Source of the DNA: JAJZQH01 sp041658465
GTDB taxonomy: Bacteria; UBA10199; 2-02-FULL-44-16; JAAZCA01
DNA length: 9,360 bases
Assembly: GCA_041658465.1 (NCBI GenBank)
Contig: JBBAAC010000089.1
Coordinates: 1-9,360 of the forward strand
Direction: 5' to 3'
In this document: one piece after another, positions 1 to 6,208 of the stretch
How the letters are laid out: the number at the start of each line of letters is the position of its first letter
Position numbering within the stretch: position 1 is the stretch's first letter
Notes under the pieces: model-generated
The model's database searches: none
What the model was told of the DNA's origin: nothing
The model's input: the letters and a program-made list of their open reading frames with translations, nothing else
Translations under genes and position numbers: made by a program

Positions 1-1
1 T

Positions 2-301
2 CTGGGGCTCACGCGGGATAATGGCGAGCAATTCTGCAAAGCCATGGCGGAGATGCTGGCGGACCGCTGCGTGTCGCTTTTCGAACGGAATCCGGATGAC
101 GAGGAATACTGCCGCTACTGCGTGGGCGAGATACTCACGTGCTTTGAGTATGCCATGGAGATCAAGCAGGAGTTTGCGGAAGATCCCATCTTCCAGAAGA
201 TGCTGGCGCTCGACATCCCCATCCTTCGGCCTTTCGATTACGGCCTGCGCGGCTCCTTCAAGGTGATCAGCCCCACCAAGCGCCACATGATACATGAGTA
301 A
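2..301 (+). CDS. C-terminal part of an unrecognised protein (5' end outside window)
   Basis: An open frame enters from the left edge and ends at TAA 299-301, giving about 99 C-terminal residues. An in-frame ATG at 44 is probably internal, since the frame stays open upstream with sensible residues (LGLTRDNGEQFCKA). The product is soluble and mixed-charge with several cysteines (CRYC, ILTCF). The motif DYGLRGSFKVISPTKRHMIHE-like tail closes the protein. I do not recognise a family. The gene is convergent with the kinase gene that ends at 379, and the two share the hairpin at 305-369. Coding is supported by the lack of stops and by the position immediately before a terminator-like hairpin, not by homology. 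Confidence 0.6.
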   Translation: MGLTRDNGEQFCKAMAEMLADRCVSLFERNPDDEEYCRYCVGEILTCFEYAMEIKQEFAEDPIFQKMLALDIPILRPFDYGLRGSFKVISPTKRHMIHE

Positions 302-304
302 GGC

Positions 305-369
305 GACAAGCTGCTGGTGGCTTTTTTCGGTGCCCTCCGAGCACCGAAAAAAGCCACCAGCAGCTTGTC
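305..369. terminator. Perfect 29-bp hairpin, probable bidirectional terminator
   Basis: The arms 305-333 and 341-369 are exact reverse complements (29 bp) around a 7-nt loop, CCTCCGA. It starts 3 nt after the stop of the plus-strand gene and ends 9 nt before the stop of the convergent kinase gene. The T6/A6 runs lie inside the stem rather than after it, so it is not a textbook intrinsic terminator, but the position between convergent genes makes two-way termination the simplest role. Confidence 0.75.
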
Positions 370-378
370 ACATGATGA

Positions 379-2034
379 TCATGTGTATCTGAACGCGCTC
401 CGGCCGATGAACTCCCTGAGGATCGACGTGCCCGGGACCTCTGCCTCCAGTATCGGGATGAAGAACGAGAAGAACCGTACGAGCCTGGACGCCTCCATGA
501 ACGACGTATGGTCGCGCGGCACTTCTGCCAAAAATCGCTCCGCATAGGTCTTGAGCAGCGCGTGCTCGTACGGGAGCGCGGAGTTGAATATCACGTCCGC
601 GTCCTCCTGGAACGGGAAGATGTAACGGTTCTCGCCGGCGCGCACGCTCGACCACCCCTCTATCGTCTCGGCCGCGCGCGTGCCGCGGAAGAGCCGGTCG
701 CGCATGATGCGGCGGCAGAGCCGCGTGTCCGTGGTGAATATGCGGTTGTGGTCGTCCAGACAGACCTGCGTCAGCGCCGAGACATAGATCTTGAACTTGT
801 TTTCCGAGGCGATCGTCGGGGTTAGCGCCTCGTTCAGGCCGTGGATCCCCTCCGTAATTATGATCTGGTCCTTATGCAGGCGCATGTGCCTGGCGCGCGC
901 CATGTTGCGCTTGCCCAAAGGGAACGAGTAGGCGGGCATGAGGACGTTTTCGCCGCGCATGAGCTTCTGCATGTGCTCGTTGAACAGCGCCACATCGAGC
1001 GCCTCGAGGCATTCGAAGTTGAAACTCCCATCCGGATGTTTAGGAGTGTCGTCGCGGTCGATATAGTAGTTGTCGAGCGATATGGAGACCGGTTCGACGC
1101 CGTGAAGCTTGAGCTGTATCGAAAGCCTCTTGGCGAACGTAGTCTTTCCTGAACCGGAAGGCCCGGCGATCAGCACGAGCTTTGTCTCGCGGCGCTGCAC
1201 GATCTGGTCCGCGATCGCCGCGATCTTCTTCTCGTGAAGGGCCTCTGAGACCCTTACGAAATCCGCAACGGCTCCGCCCATGCATGACTCGTTCAGCTCG
1301 GCCACATTCTGCGCGTGCACGAGCTCGTTCCAGCGCTTGGTCTCCAGGTACGTGCCGAAGAGCTTCGGCTGAGGACGCACCTCTTCGGCCAGGTTCCCTC
1401 GGTCATCTGGAAAATTCAGCACGATGCCGTGCTCGTAGAGGTGGAGCTTGAACTTGTCGACCAGGGCGGTCCGCCACGCGAACGGCCCGTGCGCATACCC
1501 CCGATACTCGCCCAACGACACTAGCGGGATATCCGCTCGCCGCAGCTGCTTGAGCATCTTCACCATGCCCGCGTCGCCGCACTTCTCAAAAATCTCGAGC
1601 GCCTCCTCCACAGTTGTCCACTCGGGCTCGATCGGCAAATCGGCCGCCACTATCTCGCGCATGCGCGTATCCAGGCGGCTTATGAATTCCTGGTCTACCA
1701 GCTGGCTGTGCACCTCAAAGAAGTATCCGTTTGATATCGATTGCCCGACGACCAGGTGCGCATGCGGAAATATGTCGGCCAGCGCAGCGTAGAGTATCGT
1801 CGATGCCGTCCTGCGATAGATGTCCATGCCCTCGCGACGGCTGAAATCTATCGTCTCCACCGTGGCAGAGCTGTTGAGCGAGTAATAAAGGCCGTCCATA
1901 CGGTTAGAGATCACCGCCCCAAGCGGCGTGAAGGGCCCCTGGTGCGGCGCGCGCGGGAGCAGCTCGGCTATCCGCACGCCGGCGTTCGCCGTGAGGAATT
2001 TCCCGTTGATATTAACCTTGATGGTCTTGATCAT
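379..2034 (-). CDS. TGS-domain nucleoside (uridine) kinase-like protein
   Basis: The 551-residue protein combines an N-terminal TGS-like segment (about 1-65) and a second region resembling the threonyl-tRNA synthetase N2/editing fold (about 66-240) with a C-terminal P-loop kinase of the uridine kinase/phosphoribulokinase type. Seen directly: Walker A GPSGSGKTT at 291-299, the DNYY motif at 321-324 typical of uridine kinases, and TEGIHG at 394-399. By family, the kinase half should phosphorylate a nucleoside, probably uridine/cytidine, in the cytoplasm; the job of the synthetase-like half is unknown and could be RNA or nucleotide sensing. ATG at 2034 is preceded by GGAG 5 nt upstream. It starts 36 nt after the tatC stop, so it is probably the last gene of the tat operon. 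Substrate is inferred, not shown. Confidence 0.9.
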   Translation of the reverse strand: MIKTIKVNINGKFLTANAGVRIAELLPRAPHQGPFTPLGAVISNRMDGLYYSLNSSATVETIDFSRREGMDIYRRTASTILYAALADIFPHAHLVVGQSISNGYFFEVHSQLVDQEFISRLDTRMREIVAADLPIEPEWTTVEEALEIFEKCGDAGMVKMLKQLRRADIPLVSLGEYRGYAHGPFAWRTALVDKFKLHLYEHGIVLNFPDDRGNLAEEVRPQPKLFGTYLETKRWNELVHAQNVAELNESCMGGAVADFVRVSEALHEKKIAAIADQIVQRRETKLVLIAGPSGSGKTTFAKRLSIQLKLHGVEPVSISLDNYYIDRDDTPKHPDGSFNFECLEALDVALFNEHMQKLMRGENVLMPAYSFPLGKRNMARARHMRLHKDQIIITEGIHGLNEALTPTIASENKFKIYVSALTQVCLDDHNRIFTTDTRLCRRIMRDRLFRGTRAAETIEGWSSVRAGENRYIFPFQEDADVIFNSALPYEHALLKTYAERFLAEVPRDHTSFMEASRLVRFFSFFIPILEAEVPGTSILREFIGRSAFRYT

Positions 2035-2070
2035 ATGAGCTCCGAGAATGTGCAGCAGAGGATCATTTTG

Positions 2071-2805
2071 TCAGGCGCTCTTAATACCAGATAGGATGCG
2101 GCCGAGCAAGATGCCTGCCTCGTAGAGGATGATGAGAGGTATCGCAAGGGCTGTCTGCGAGATCACGTCAGGCGGCGTGAGCACCGCGCCTACTATGAAT
2201 GCTCCGACTATGGCATAAGGCCTGGCGCGTGAGAGCGCAGATCGAGAGACGATCCCCAGTCGCATGAGGAGCGCCACCGCGAGCGGGAGCTCGAAGGCCA
2301 GGCCGAACGCCGCGATGAGCCCGATGGATAGCGAGAGATAAGAATCGAGCCGCGGCAACAGCTCCGCGCCCATCGAGTCGGTGAATGAAGCGGCCCACGC
2401 GAATCCGGCCGGCAAGACCCATAGATAGCAGAACGATGCGCCCCCGATGAAAAATGCCCCCGCGAGGAGGCCGCATGCCAGCGTGACCCGGCGCGCCCTT
2501 CGCTCTATCGCTGGCGATGCAAACGCGAAGAGCTGGCTGCATACGATAGGGGCTGCCAGCACGAGCCCGCCGATCATGGCTATCTTGAAATACGCATACC
2601 ACGCCTCGAACGGCGTAAGCGCTACGAGCCGGGCTCCCGGCGCCAGGGCGTTCAGGAGCGGCCTCGACAGAAACGAGACCATCTTCGATGCAAAAGGCAG
2701 GAGCAGCGATGCGCAGACCGCAACCGCCAGCAGGGCGACGAAGGCCCTCCTGCGCAGCTCCCTGAGATGATCGGTGATCGGCAAGGGTGTGTCAGCGCTG
2801 ATCAT
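2071..2805 (-). CDS. tatC: Sec-independent protein translocase subunit TatC
   Basis: TatC is the multi-spanning inner-membrane receptor of the twin-arginine pathway, which exports folded proteins. The 244-residue product begins MISADTPLPITDHLRELRRR, with the conserved HLxELRRR segment before the first membrane helix, and shows about six hydrophobic spans (VALLAVAVCASLLLPF, AMIGGLVLAAPIVCSQ, ACGLLAGAFFIGGASF, LSIGLIAAFGLAFELPL, AIVGAFIVGAVLTPP, ALAIPLIILYEAGILLG). The FELP and LTPPD motifs are typical. I chose ATG 2805 over longer in-frame starts because it has GGAGG about 6 nt upstream, matches the family start, and overlaps the end of tatB by 14 nt, which suggests translational coupling. The longer reading frame up to 2925 just covers tatB. 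Confidence 0.95.
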   Translation of the reverse strand: MISADTPLPITDHLRELRRRAFVALLAVAVCASLLLPFASKMVSFLSRPLLNALAPGARLVALTPFEAWYAYFKIAMIGGLVLAAPIVCSQLFAFASPAIERRARRVTLACGLLAGAFFIGGASFCYLWVLPAGFAWAASFTDSMGAELLPRLDSYLSLSIGLIAAFGLAFELPLAVALLMRLGIVSRSALSRARPYAIVGAFIVGAVLTPPDVISQTALAIPLIILYEAGILLGRILSGIKSA

Positions 2806-2965
2806 CGCCGCCCTCCAGCCTCCGCGCCAGGTCCTGCCAGCGCGAATCCGCGGAGTCGAGCCATCCGGCGATACGGCGCATGAGTCCGGCCGCGCGTTGC
2901 GGGCCGAGCGCCAGCGCGGCGACAAGTGCGACCATCAACAGCTCGCCTGCGCTCACGTCGAACAT
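2792..2965 (-). CDS. tatB: Very short TatB/TatA-family subunit
   Basis: A 57-residue frame begins MFDVSAGELLMVALVAALAL and continues GPQR, the exact layout of TatB: short periplasmic N-terminus, one membrane helix (about 8-20), the glycine-proline hinge (21-22), then an amphipathic helix rich in Arg, Asp and Trp. TatB normally works with TatC to bind twin-arginine signal peptides. TatB proteins are usually well over 100 residues, so the long C-terminal tail is missing; it ends EGGDDQR. It overlaps tatC by 14 nt and follows tatA, giving the usual tatABC order. No strong ribosome-binding site precedes it, and a palindromic repeat sits just upstream. It could be called a second TatA, but FDVSxxELL and the gene order favour TatB. 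Confidence 0.85.
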   Translation of the reverse strand: MFDVSAGELLMVALVAALALGPQRAAGLMRRIAGWLDSADSRWQDLARRLEGGDDQR

Positions 2966-2973
2966 GGCTCAAT

Positions 2974-3087
2974 GTCATCCTGAGCCGAAGGCGAAGGATC
3001 CCGCTTGTCCTGAATGAAGTGAAGGATCCAGTTAATCCACTGGTTCCTTCGCTTTTGACTCAGGACAAGCGCTTCGCTCAGAATGAC
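2974..3087. repeat. Dispersed palindromic repeat between tatA and tatB
   Basis: Reading plus, GTCATCCTGAGCCGAAGGCG (from 2974) and a second related unit TTGTCCTGAATGAAGTGAAG (from 3005) are mirrored by inverted units at about 3042-3067 and 3069-3087 (ending CTCAGAATGAC). Together they fold as a long imperfect hairpin with its turn near 3035-3041. 'GTCATCCTGAGC...GAAGGATC' is a family seen scattered through many environmental bacterial genomes. The right arm lies inside the tatA reading frame. Confidence 0.75.
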
Positions 3088-3280
3088 CCTCGGTATTTTC
3101 ATTTGAGGACTTTGTTTCGATCTCTTCGCCGCGGAAGGAGCGCTGGAAGTTTCTGATCGCAGAGCCGAGAGAGCGGCCCAGATCGGGCAACCGCTTTGTG
3201 CCGAAGATGAGCGCTACGACCAGCGCGATAAGGAGCAACTCGCCCAGGCTCGGGCGGATGAATGCAATTGCAGATAGCAT
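3032..3280 (-). CDS. tatA: Twin-arginine translocase pore subunit TatA
   Basis: TatA oligomerises in the inner membrane to form the protein-conducting pathway of the Tat system. The 82-residue product shows a membrane helix (LGELLLIALVVALIF, 12-26), the hinge FGTKRLPDLGRSLG (26-39) with the conserved FG and LPxLGRxLG pattern, and an amphipathic helix (AIRNFQRSF) ending in an acidic stretch (GEEIE). ATG 3280 is chosen over an upstream in-frame ATG at 3307 because GGAGG lies about 4 nt before it and the protein then has standard length. The tail from residue ~65 (GHSERSACPESKAKEPVD) is encoded entirely by a palindromic repeat, so the original C-terminus was probably replaced. It is first of tatA-tatB-tatC. 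Confidence 0.92.
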   Translation of the reverse strand: MLSAIAFIRPSLGELLLIALVVALIFGTKRLPDLGRSLGSAIRNFQRSFRGEEIETKSSNENTEGHSERSACPESKAKEPVD

Positions 3281-3301
3281 AAGACCTCCGGGTACGTCTT
3301 G

Positions 3302-3386
3302 GGGCACCCGCGCTCAGTCTCACCCTCCGGCTCTCGCCTTCGGGTACTTCCTCGCGCGCCCGCTCTGCGGGCACCCGCGCTCAGTC
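3302..3386. repeat. 18-bp direct repeats with internal hairpin upstream of tatA
   Basis: GGGCACCCGCGCTCAGTC occurs exactly at 3302-3319 and 3369-3386, and CGGGTAC precedes each copy (3289-3295 and 3341-3347). Between them is a short hairpin GCCCGC-TCT-GCGGGC. The right copy contains the stop codon of the 142-residue gene. This fills the tatA 5' region and looks like a dispersed intergenic repeat; it could also act as a 3' end structure for the upstream gene. Confidence 0.7.
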
Positions 3387-3809
3387 GCAGGCGCCGGTAT
3401 CCTGGGGCGGGCCGTCGTCATCGCCGTCGTCGTCGCCCTCATCGTCTTCATCGCCCTCGGTGGGACTTGCAGGCTTTCGGACGACGGACAGGCCTGATAT
3501 GTGCGCCTCAGCGCGCTTCATCTCCTCATCCAGCGCGCGAGATCTGGCGATCTCATCCGAAATAGACTCGGTGATTGAGATCTGGCGCAATGCAGGATCG
3601 GCCTCAACTGCCGCACAGACCTCTTTGCCTATCTCATGGAGCAGGCGATACTTGTCCAGGCGGTTTCTTCTCAGCGCCACATGCAGTTTTGCCGCCGTCG
3701 CCGTGGCCTCTGCCAAATACTCCGCATCGCTCATGCCTGCGCGCAGGAGCTTGAGCCCCTCGTCGATCAGCTTGCGTGCGCGAGCCTGAATCTCATCCCA
3801 CTGAGGCAT
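3381..3809 (-). CDS. Small helical protein with acidic tail, unrecognised
   Basis: The 142-residue product starts MPQWDEIQARARKLIDEGLK at an ATG with GGGGG about 5 nt upstream. Residues 1-110 are predicted mostly helical with heptad-like spacing and many Glu/Arg/Lys (ARSRALDEEMKRAEAHIS), suggesting a coiled coil or helical bundle. Residues about 118-133 are an almost pure Asp/Glu/Gly run (DEDDEGDDDGDDD), followed by PPQDTGACD. There is no signal peptide or membrane helix. It lies 100 bp upstream of tatA and downstream of the SEC-C protein, all on one strand. I do not recognise a family. The stop codon falls inside one copy of an 18-bp direct repeat, so the last residues may be repeat-derived. 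Confidence 0.75.
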   Translation of the reverse strand: MPQWDEIQARARKLIDEGLKLLRAGMSDAEYLAEATATAAKLHVALRRNRLDKYRLLHEIGKEVCAAVEADPALRQISITESISDEIARSRALDEEMKRAEAHISGLSVVRKPASPTEGDEDDEGDDDGDDDGPPQDTGACD

Positions 3810-3847
3810 ACGTTCCCCCTTTTCGAACCAGACCGCCAGAAGTTACA

Positions 3848-4741
3848 TCAATGCAACTTGTTCCAGCAACACCTTTTATAAGGCTTTCCGCTGCCGCAGG
3901 GGCAGGGGTCATTGCGGCCTATCATGACGGCGCCTCGCATCGTCCTGGGCGCTGGCGAAAGCTCGGGCCTCGGCCGGCCGTCCTCTATGGCCCAGCGCTC
4001 CTGGCGCTTTGCTATCTCGGCTGGTTCGTAAAACTCGAGCCAGTCACGGATATAGACATCCATGCCAATGCGAGGCGAGGTGAGGTCGCGCTGCACGTCC
4101 TCGGGCGTGAATGCAGCGCGGTAGTCAGAATACTGCTGCTGCCAGCGCCTCTCAGCCTCGGCAAGCGAGATGAGCTCCTTCCTGTAATCCGCGCGGCGGA
4201 AATCCAGGAGCACGAACGCTGCGCTCCGCCTCGCTCCGTGCTCTTCCGAGTGATCGCGGAGGATGTGGCCCAGGACAGACATAACTCCCTCCTCGCGCTG
4301 CGGGAAGCGCATCGCCTGGGAACCGAGGGCATCCATTGCGATCGAGCGGGCGGACCAGCCGGCGCTGCGGTCGGAGACGACGGCGACAAGCGAATTGTAT
4401 GAAATCTCTCCGAGCGAGCCCAGAATTGACGGCAGATCCTCGGTCACCCACTCGTTGTCGTATGCATCGGACCAGCGAATGGCCGCGAGCAGCGGGATCA
4501 ATACCTCCTGCCCGCCGATCGCCCCGAGCGCATATGTAGCGTGGACCGGCGCCCACCATTCAGGCAGCTCCGCGTTCCACAGCACCCGATCCATCACCAC
4601 CTCTGACAGAAATGGGACGATCTCGGTGCCGCGTCGGATCGCCTCGTCTATCGCAGCGCGCGGGAGCCTGTCCTCCTGCGTGAAGAAGAGGTCGATCAGC
4701 TCTTCGTTGTTGTGCAGCCTTCTGTAATCGTTCGATGCCAT
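3848..4741 (-). CDS. HEAT-like repeat protein with C-terminal SEC-C zinc motif
   Basis: The 297-residue product has an N-terminal helical-repeat region (about 25-200; e.g. PVHATYALGAIGGQEVLIPLL and SARSIAMDALGSQAM) resembling HEAT/DUF1186-type repeats, then a charged linker (WLEFYEPAEIAKRQERWAIE). It ends in GRNDPCPCGSGKPYKRCC, a full SEC-C motif with the CxC...CC zinc ligands known from SecA C-termini and many accessory proteins. By family, SEC-C binds zinc and mediates contact with SecB or ribosome-linked partners; the role here is unknown. Start ATG 4741 has AGGAG 5 nt upstream and overlaps the stop of the GIY-YIG gene (TGATG), implying coupling; a TTG one codon upstream is the alternative. 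Confidence 0.85.
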   Translation of the reverse strand: MASNDYRRLHNNEELIDLFFTQEDRLPRAAIDEAIRRGTEIVPFLSEVVMDRVLWNAELPEWWAPVHATYALGAIGGQEVLIPLLAAIRWSDAYDNEWVTEDLPSILGSLGEISYNSLVAVVSDRSAGWSARSIAMDALGSQAMRFPQREEGVMSVLGHILRDHSEEHGARRSAAFVLLDFRRADYRKELISLAEAERRWQQQYSDYRAAFTPEDVQRDLTSPRIGMDVYIRDWLEFYEPAEIAKRQERWAIEDGRPRPELSPAPRTMRGAVMIGRNDPCPCGSGKPYKRCCWNKLH

Positions 4742-5028
4742 CAATGCTCCTGTCCCATCAATCTCTTCTTCGCCGTGCGGACCAGATGAAGCTTTGCGTC
4801 CCTCGGCAGGCGCTTGATCCTCGCCTCTGCGCGCAGGGCATCGCAGCGATCCTCTGCGCGCAGGGCCATGACCAGGCGCACCGGGCCCCGACCGCGCGTA
4901 TAGCGCGCGCCTTTGCCGGCGTTGTGTGCGGCGACCCTCGCCTCCACATCGTTCGTGCTGCCGCAGTAGAGCGTGCCGTCAGCGCACCTTAAAATATAAA
5001 CCCACCAGGTTTTAGCTCGGGTTCTCAT
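4741..5028 (-). CDS. GIY-YIG domain protein, UPF0213/YhbQ-like
   Basis: The 95-residue protein is essentially one GIY-YIG nuclease domain: VYILRCADGTLYCGSTND (10-27) carries the GIY-like VYI and YIG-like YCG elements, R31 and H35 follow (ARVAAHNAGKGARYTRGRGP), and EARIKRL (68-74) supplies the conserved glutamate. By family, stand-alone UPF0213 proteins are small predicted structure-specific DNA nucleases, poorly characterised, possibly in repair. It is unlikely to be a homing enzyme for the tRNA intron, because it sits in a housekeeping-type cluster more than 1 kb away. The stop overlaps the next gene's ATG. No strong ribosome-binding site is visible before ATG 5028. Confidence 0.9.
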   Translation of the reverse strand: MRTRAKTWWVYILRCADGTLYCGSTNDVEARVAAHNAGKGARYTRGRGPVRLVMALRAEDRCDALRAEARIKRLPRDAKLHLVRTAKKRLMGQEH

Positions 5029-5038
5029 TGTTAGTAAT

Positions 5039-5112
5039 CAGTGATCAGTGGCCTGTGATCTGTAAAATCTTGTGATGATCATCGTTTTGCTGGTCACAGA
5101 TCACTAGTCACG
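5039..5112. repeat. Imperfect inverted repeat (GTGATCTGT type) between yajQ and the GIY-YIG gene
   Basis: GTGGCCTGTGATCTGT on the left is mirrored, with 13 of 16 matches, by ACAGATCACTAGTCAC on the right (ending about 5111). Inner tracts AAAATC and GTTTTG flank the loop. The right arm overlaps the last codons of yajQ. It looks like a dispersed intergenic repeat with a possible terminator role for yajQ. Confidence 0.55.
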
Positions 5113-5589
5113 GAAGTTCACGAATTGAAGCGGCAGGTCATAGCCCTTTGCGCGCACCAGCGCAATCGCCTGCTGCAGGTCGTCGCGCTTCTTGCCGGAG
5201 ACGCGCACCTGGTCTTCCTGGATCTGGGCCTGAACCTTGACCTTGGACTCCTTCATGAGCTTCACTATCTCGCGCGCGGTCTCGACGGGGACGCCCTGCT
5301 TCAGCTTGACCTCGCACTTTACGAGGCCGCCGCCGGTCGGCTCAACCTTTCCTATATCCAGCACGCGCCGGTCGATCTGGCGGCGCACCGCCTTCTCGAT
5401 GAGTATATCCGCAAGCGACTTCATCTTGAACTCGTCGTCCGCCGTGAGGTCGATCTGCTTATTGTCCCAGTCGATGCGGCTCTTGCTCCCGCGGAAATCG
5501 AAACGGGTCGCAATCTCCTTGCGCGCCTGGTTGACCGCGTTGTCGACCTCTTGCAGGTCGAGCTTTGAGACGATGTCGAATGATGGCAT
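5104..5589 (-). CDS. yajQ: YajQ family (UPF0234) nucleotide-binding protein
   Basis: The 161-residue product matches the usual YajQ length and hallmark sequences: MPSFDIVSKLDLQEVDNAVN at the start, ATRFDFRGSKS (27-37), TADDEFKMKSLADIL, RRVLDIGKVEPTGG, and the C-terminal YDLPLQFVNFRD. YajQ proteins have two ferredoxin-like domains; some members bind cyclic di-GMP and act as effectors with a transcription factor, others have been reported to bind nucleic acid. Which applies here cannot be read from the sequence. ATG 5589 has a strong AGGAGG ribosome-binding site about 7 nt upstream. It heads the long minus-strand gene series. Confidence 0.95.
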   Translation of the reverse strand: MPSFDIVSKLDLQEVDNAVNQARKEIATRFDFRGSKSRIDWDNKQIDLTADDEFKMKSLADILIEKAVRRQIDRRVLDIGKVEPTGGGLVKCEVKLKQGVPVETAREIVKLMKESKVKVQAQIQEDQVRVSGKKRDDLQQAIALVRAKGYDLPLQFVNFRD

Positions 5590-5608
5590 ATAAACCTCCT
5601 ATAACGTC

Positions 5609-5642
5609 GCCTCCCCTTTGTAAGGGGAGGTTGGGAGGGGTA
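5609..5642. repeat. Short palindromic repeat CCTCCCCT-N5-AGGGGAGG
   Basis: CCTCCCCT TTGTA AGGGGAGG forms a perfect 8-bp hairpin at 5611-5631, followed by the related TTGGGAGGGGT. It lies in the 5' region of yajQ, just upstream of its ribosome-binding site. The pattern resembles CTCCCC/GGGGAG repeats dispersed in many bacterial genomes; it may also lie in the yajQ leader. Confidence 0.6.
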
Positions 5643-5720
5643 GATCATGCACATCAGCGTGTCAATGCGCGCGTGCAGAAATCAGTTGTCACGAATGGAG
5701 TTACAGGTATCATCCGCAAC

Positions 5721-6119
5721 ATGATTGAGAGGGTTCAAAAACTCTGGTGGCGCGCAGCCCTGCCGCTCACGCGAAGGGCCGGCAGCCTCCCGGTGGGTAT
5801 ATGGTTTGTCTGGCTCTGCCTGGCCTACGCAGCCGGGACCTTTGCCCACAAGCTCCTCATCTTCACTCGCGCCGCCGAGGTCCACACGGTCTCGGTGAGC
5901 GAAGTCATCGCTACGTGGGCCATCCTCCTGATCGCCGCCGCATCGCTGGCGCGCAGGCGCCTTGTCACTCGGATGTTCACGGGCATGGTCATGGCGCTGC
6001 TCTTCATGCACTGCCTGTACCGCGGGGACCCCATCGGAATCGCCCTGCCAGTGCTCTGCATACCCTGCCTGCTCGCCAACCGCCGCTGGTTTTACGAGCG
6101 TTTGCCGAATATTTGGTAG
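5721..6119 (+). CDS. Small integral membrane protein, unrecognised
   Basis: The 132-residue product starts MIERVQKLWWRAALPLTRRA and shows about four hydrophobic spans: LPVGIWFVWLCLAYAAGTFA, SEVIATWAILLIAAASLA, MFTGMVMALLFMHCLY, and IGIALPVLCIPCLLA, with positively charged loops (ARRRLVTR, NRRWFYERLPNIW). ATG 5721 is chosen because the upstream part of the frame crosses the palindromic repeat and has low-quality sequence; the ribosome-binding site is weak (an AGG 12 nt upstream). It is divergent from yajQ and ends about 90 nt before the tRNA. I do not recognise a family. The regular run of hydrophobic helices supports real coding, though the exact start is uncertain. Confidence 0.7.
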   Translation: MIERVQKLWWRAALPLTRRAGSLPVGIWFVWLCLAYAAGTFAHKLLIFTRAAEVHTVSVSEVIATWAILLIAAASLARRRLVTRMFTGMVMALLFMHCLYRGDPIGIALPVLCIPCLLANRRWFYERLPNIW

Positions 6120-6144
6120 GCTTTTATCCTCTTCCGATAGCCTC

Positions 6145-6173
6145 TTTACACTATTAAACAACGATGCTAGGGA
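6145..6173 (+). promoter_or_regulatory. Possible promoter for the tRNA-Asn
   Basis: TTTACA (6145-6150), a 17-nt spacer, then TAGGGA (6168-6173) preceded by TGC, giving a possible extended -10. Transcription would start near 6180, about 29 nt before the tRNA. The -10 match is weak, so this is only a candidate. Confidence 0.35.
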
Positions 6174-6208
6174 GGCACCTCTATTCGTTTCGCTCTTTAA
6201 AAACATAT

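Noticed and set aside
841..1152. Plus-strand open frames opposite the kinase gene
   Set aside because: They are shadows of a GC-rich gene with strong protein-family support on the minus strand.
2071..2925. TatC starting at 2925 with a 40-residue extension
   Set aside because: The extension is Arg/Pro-rich, lies antiparallel in frame to tatB coding sequence on the same strand, and ATG 2805 has a good ribosome-binding site and the family N-terminus.
4741..5028. GIY-YIG protein as homing endonuclease for the group I intron
   Set aside because: It is a compact UPF0213-type stand-alone domain coupled to the SEC-C gene and lies over 1 kb from the intron, which has no ORF.
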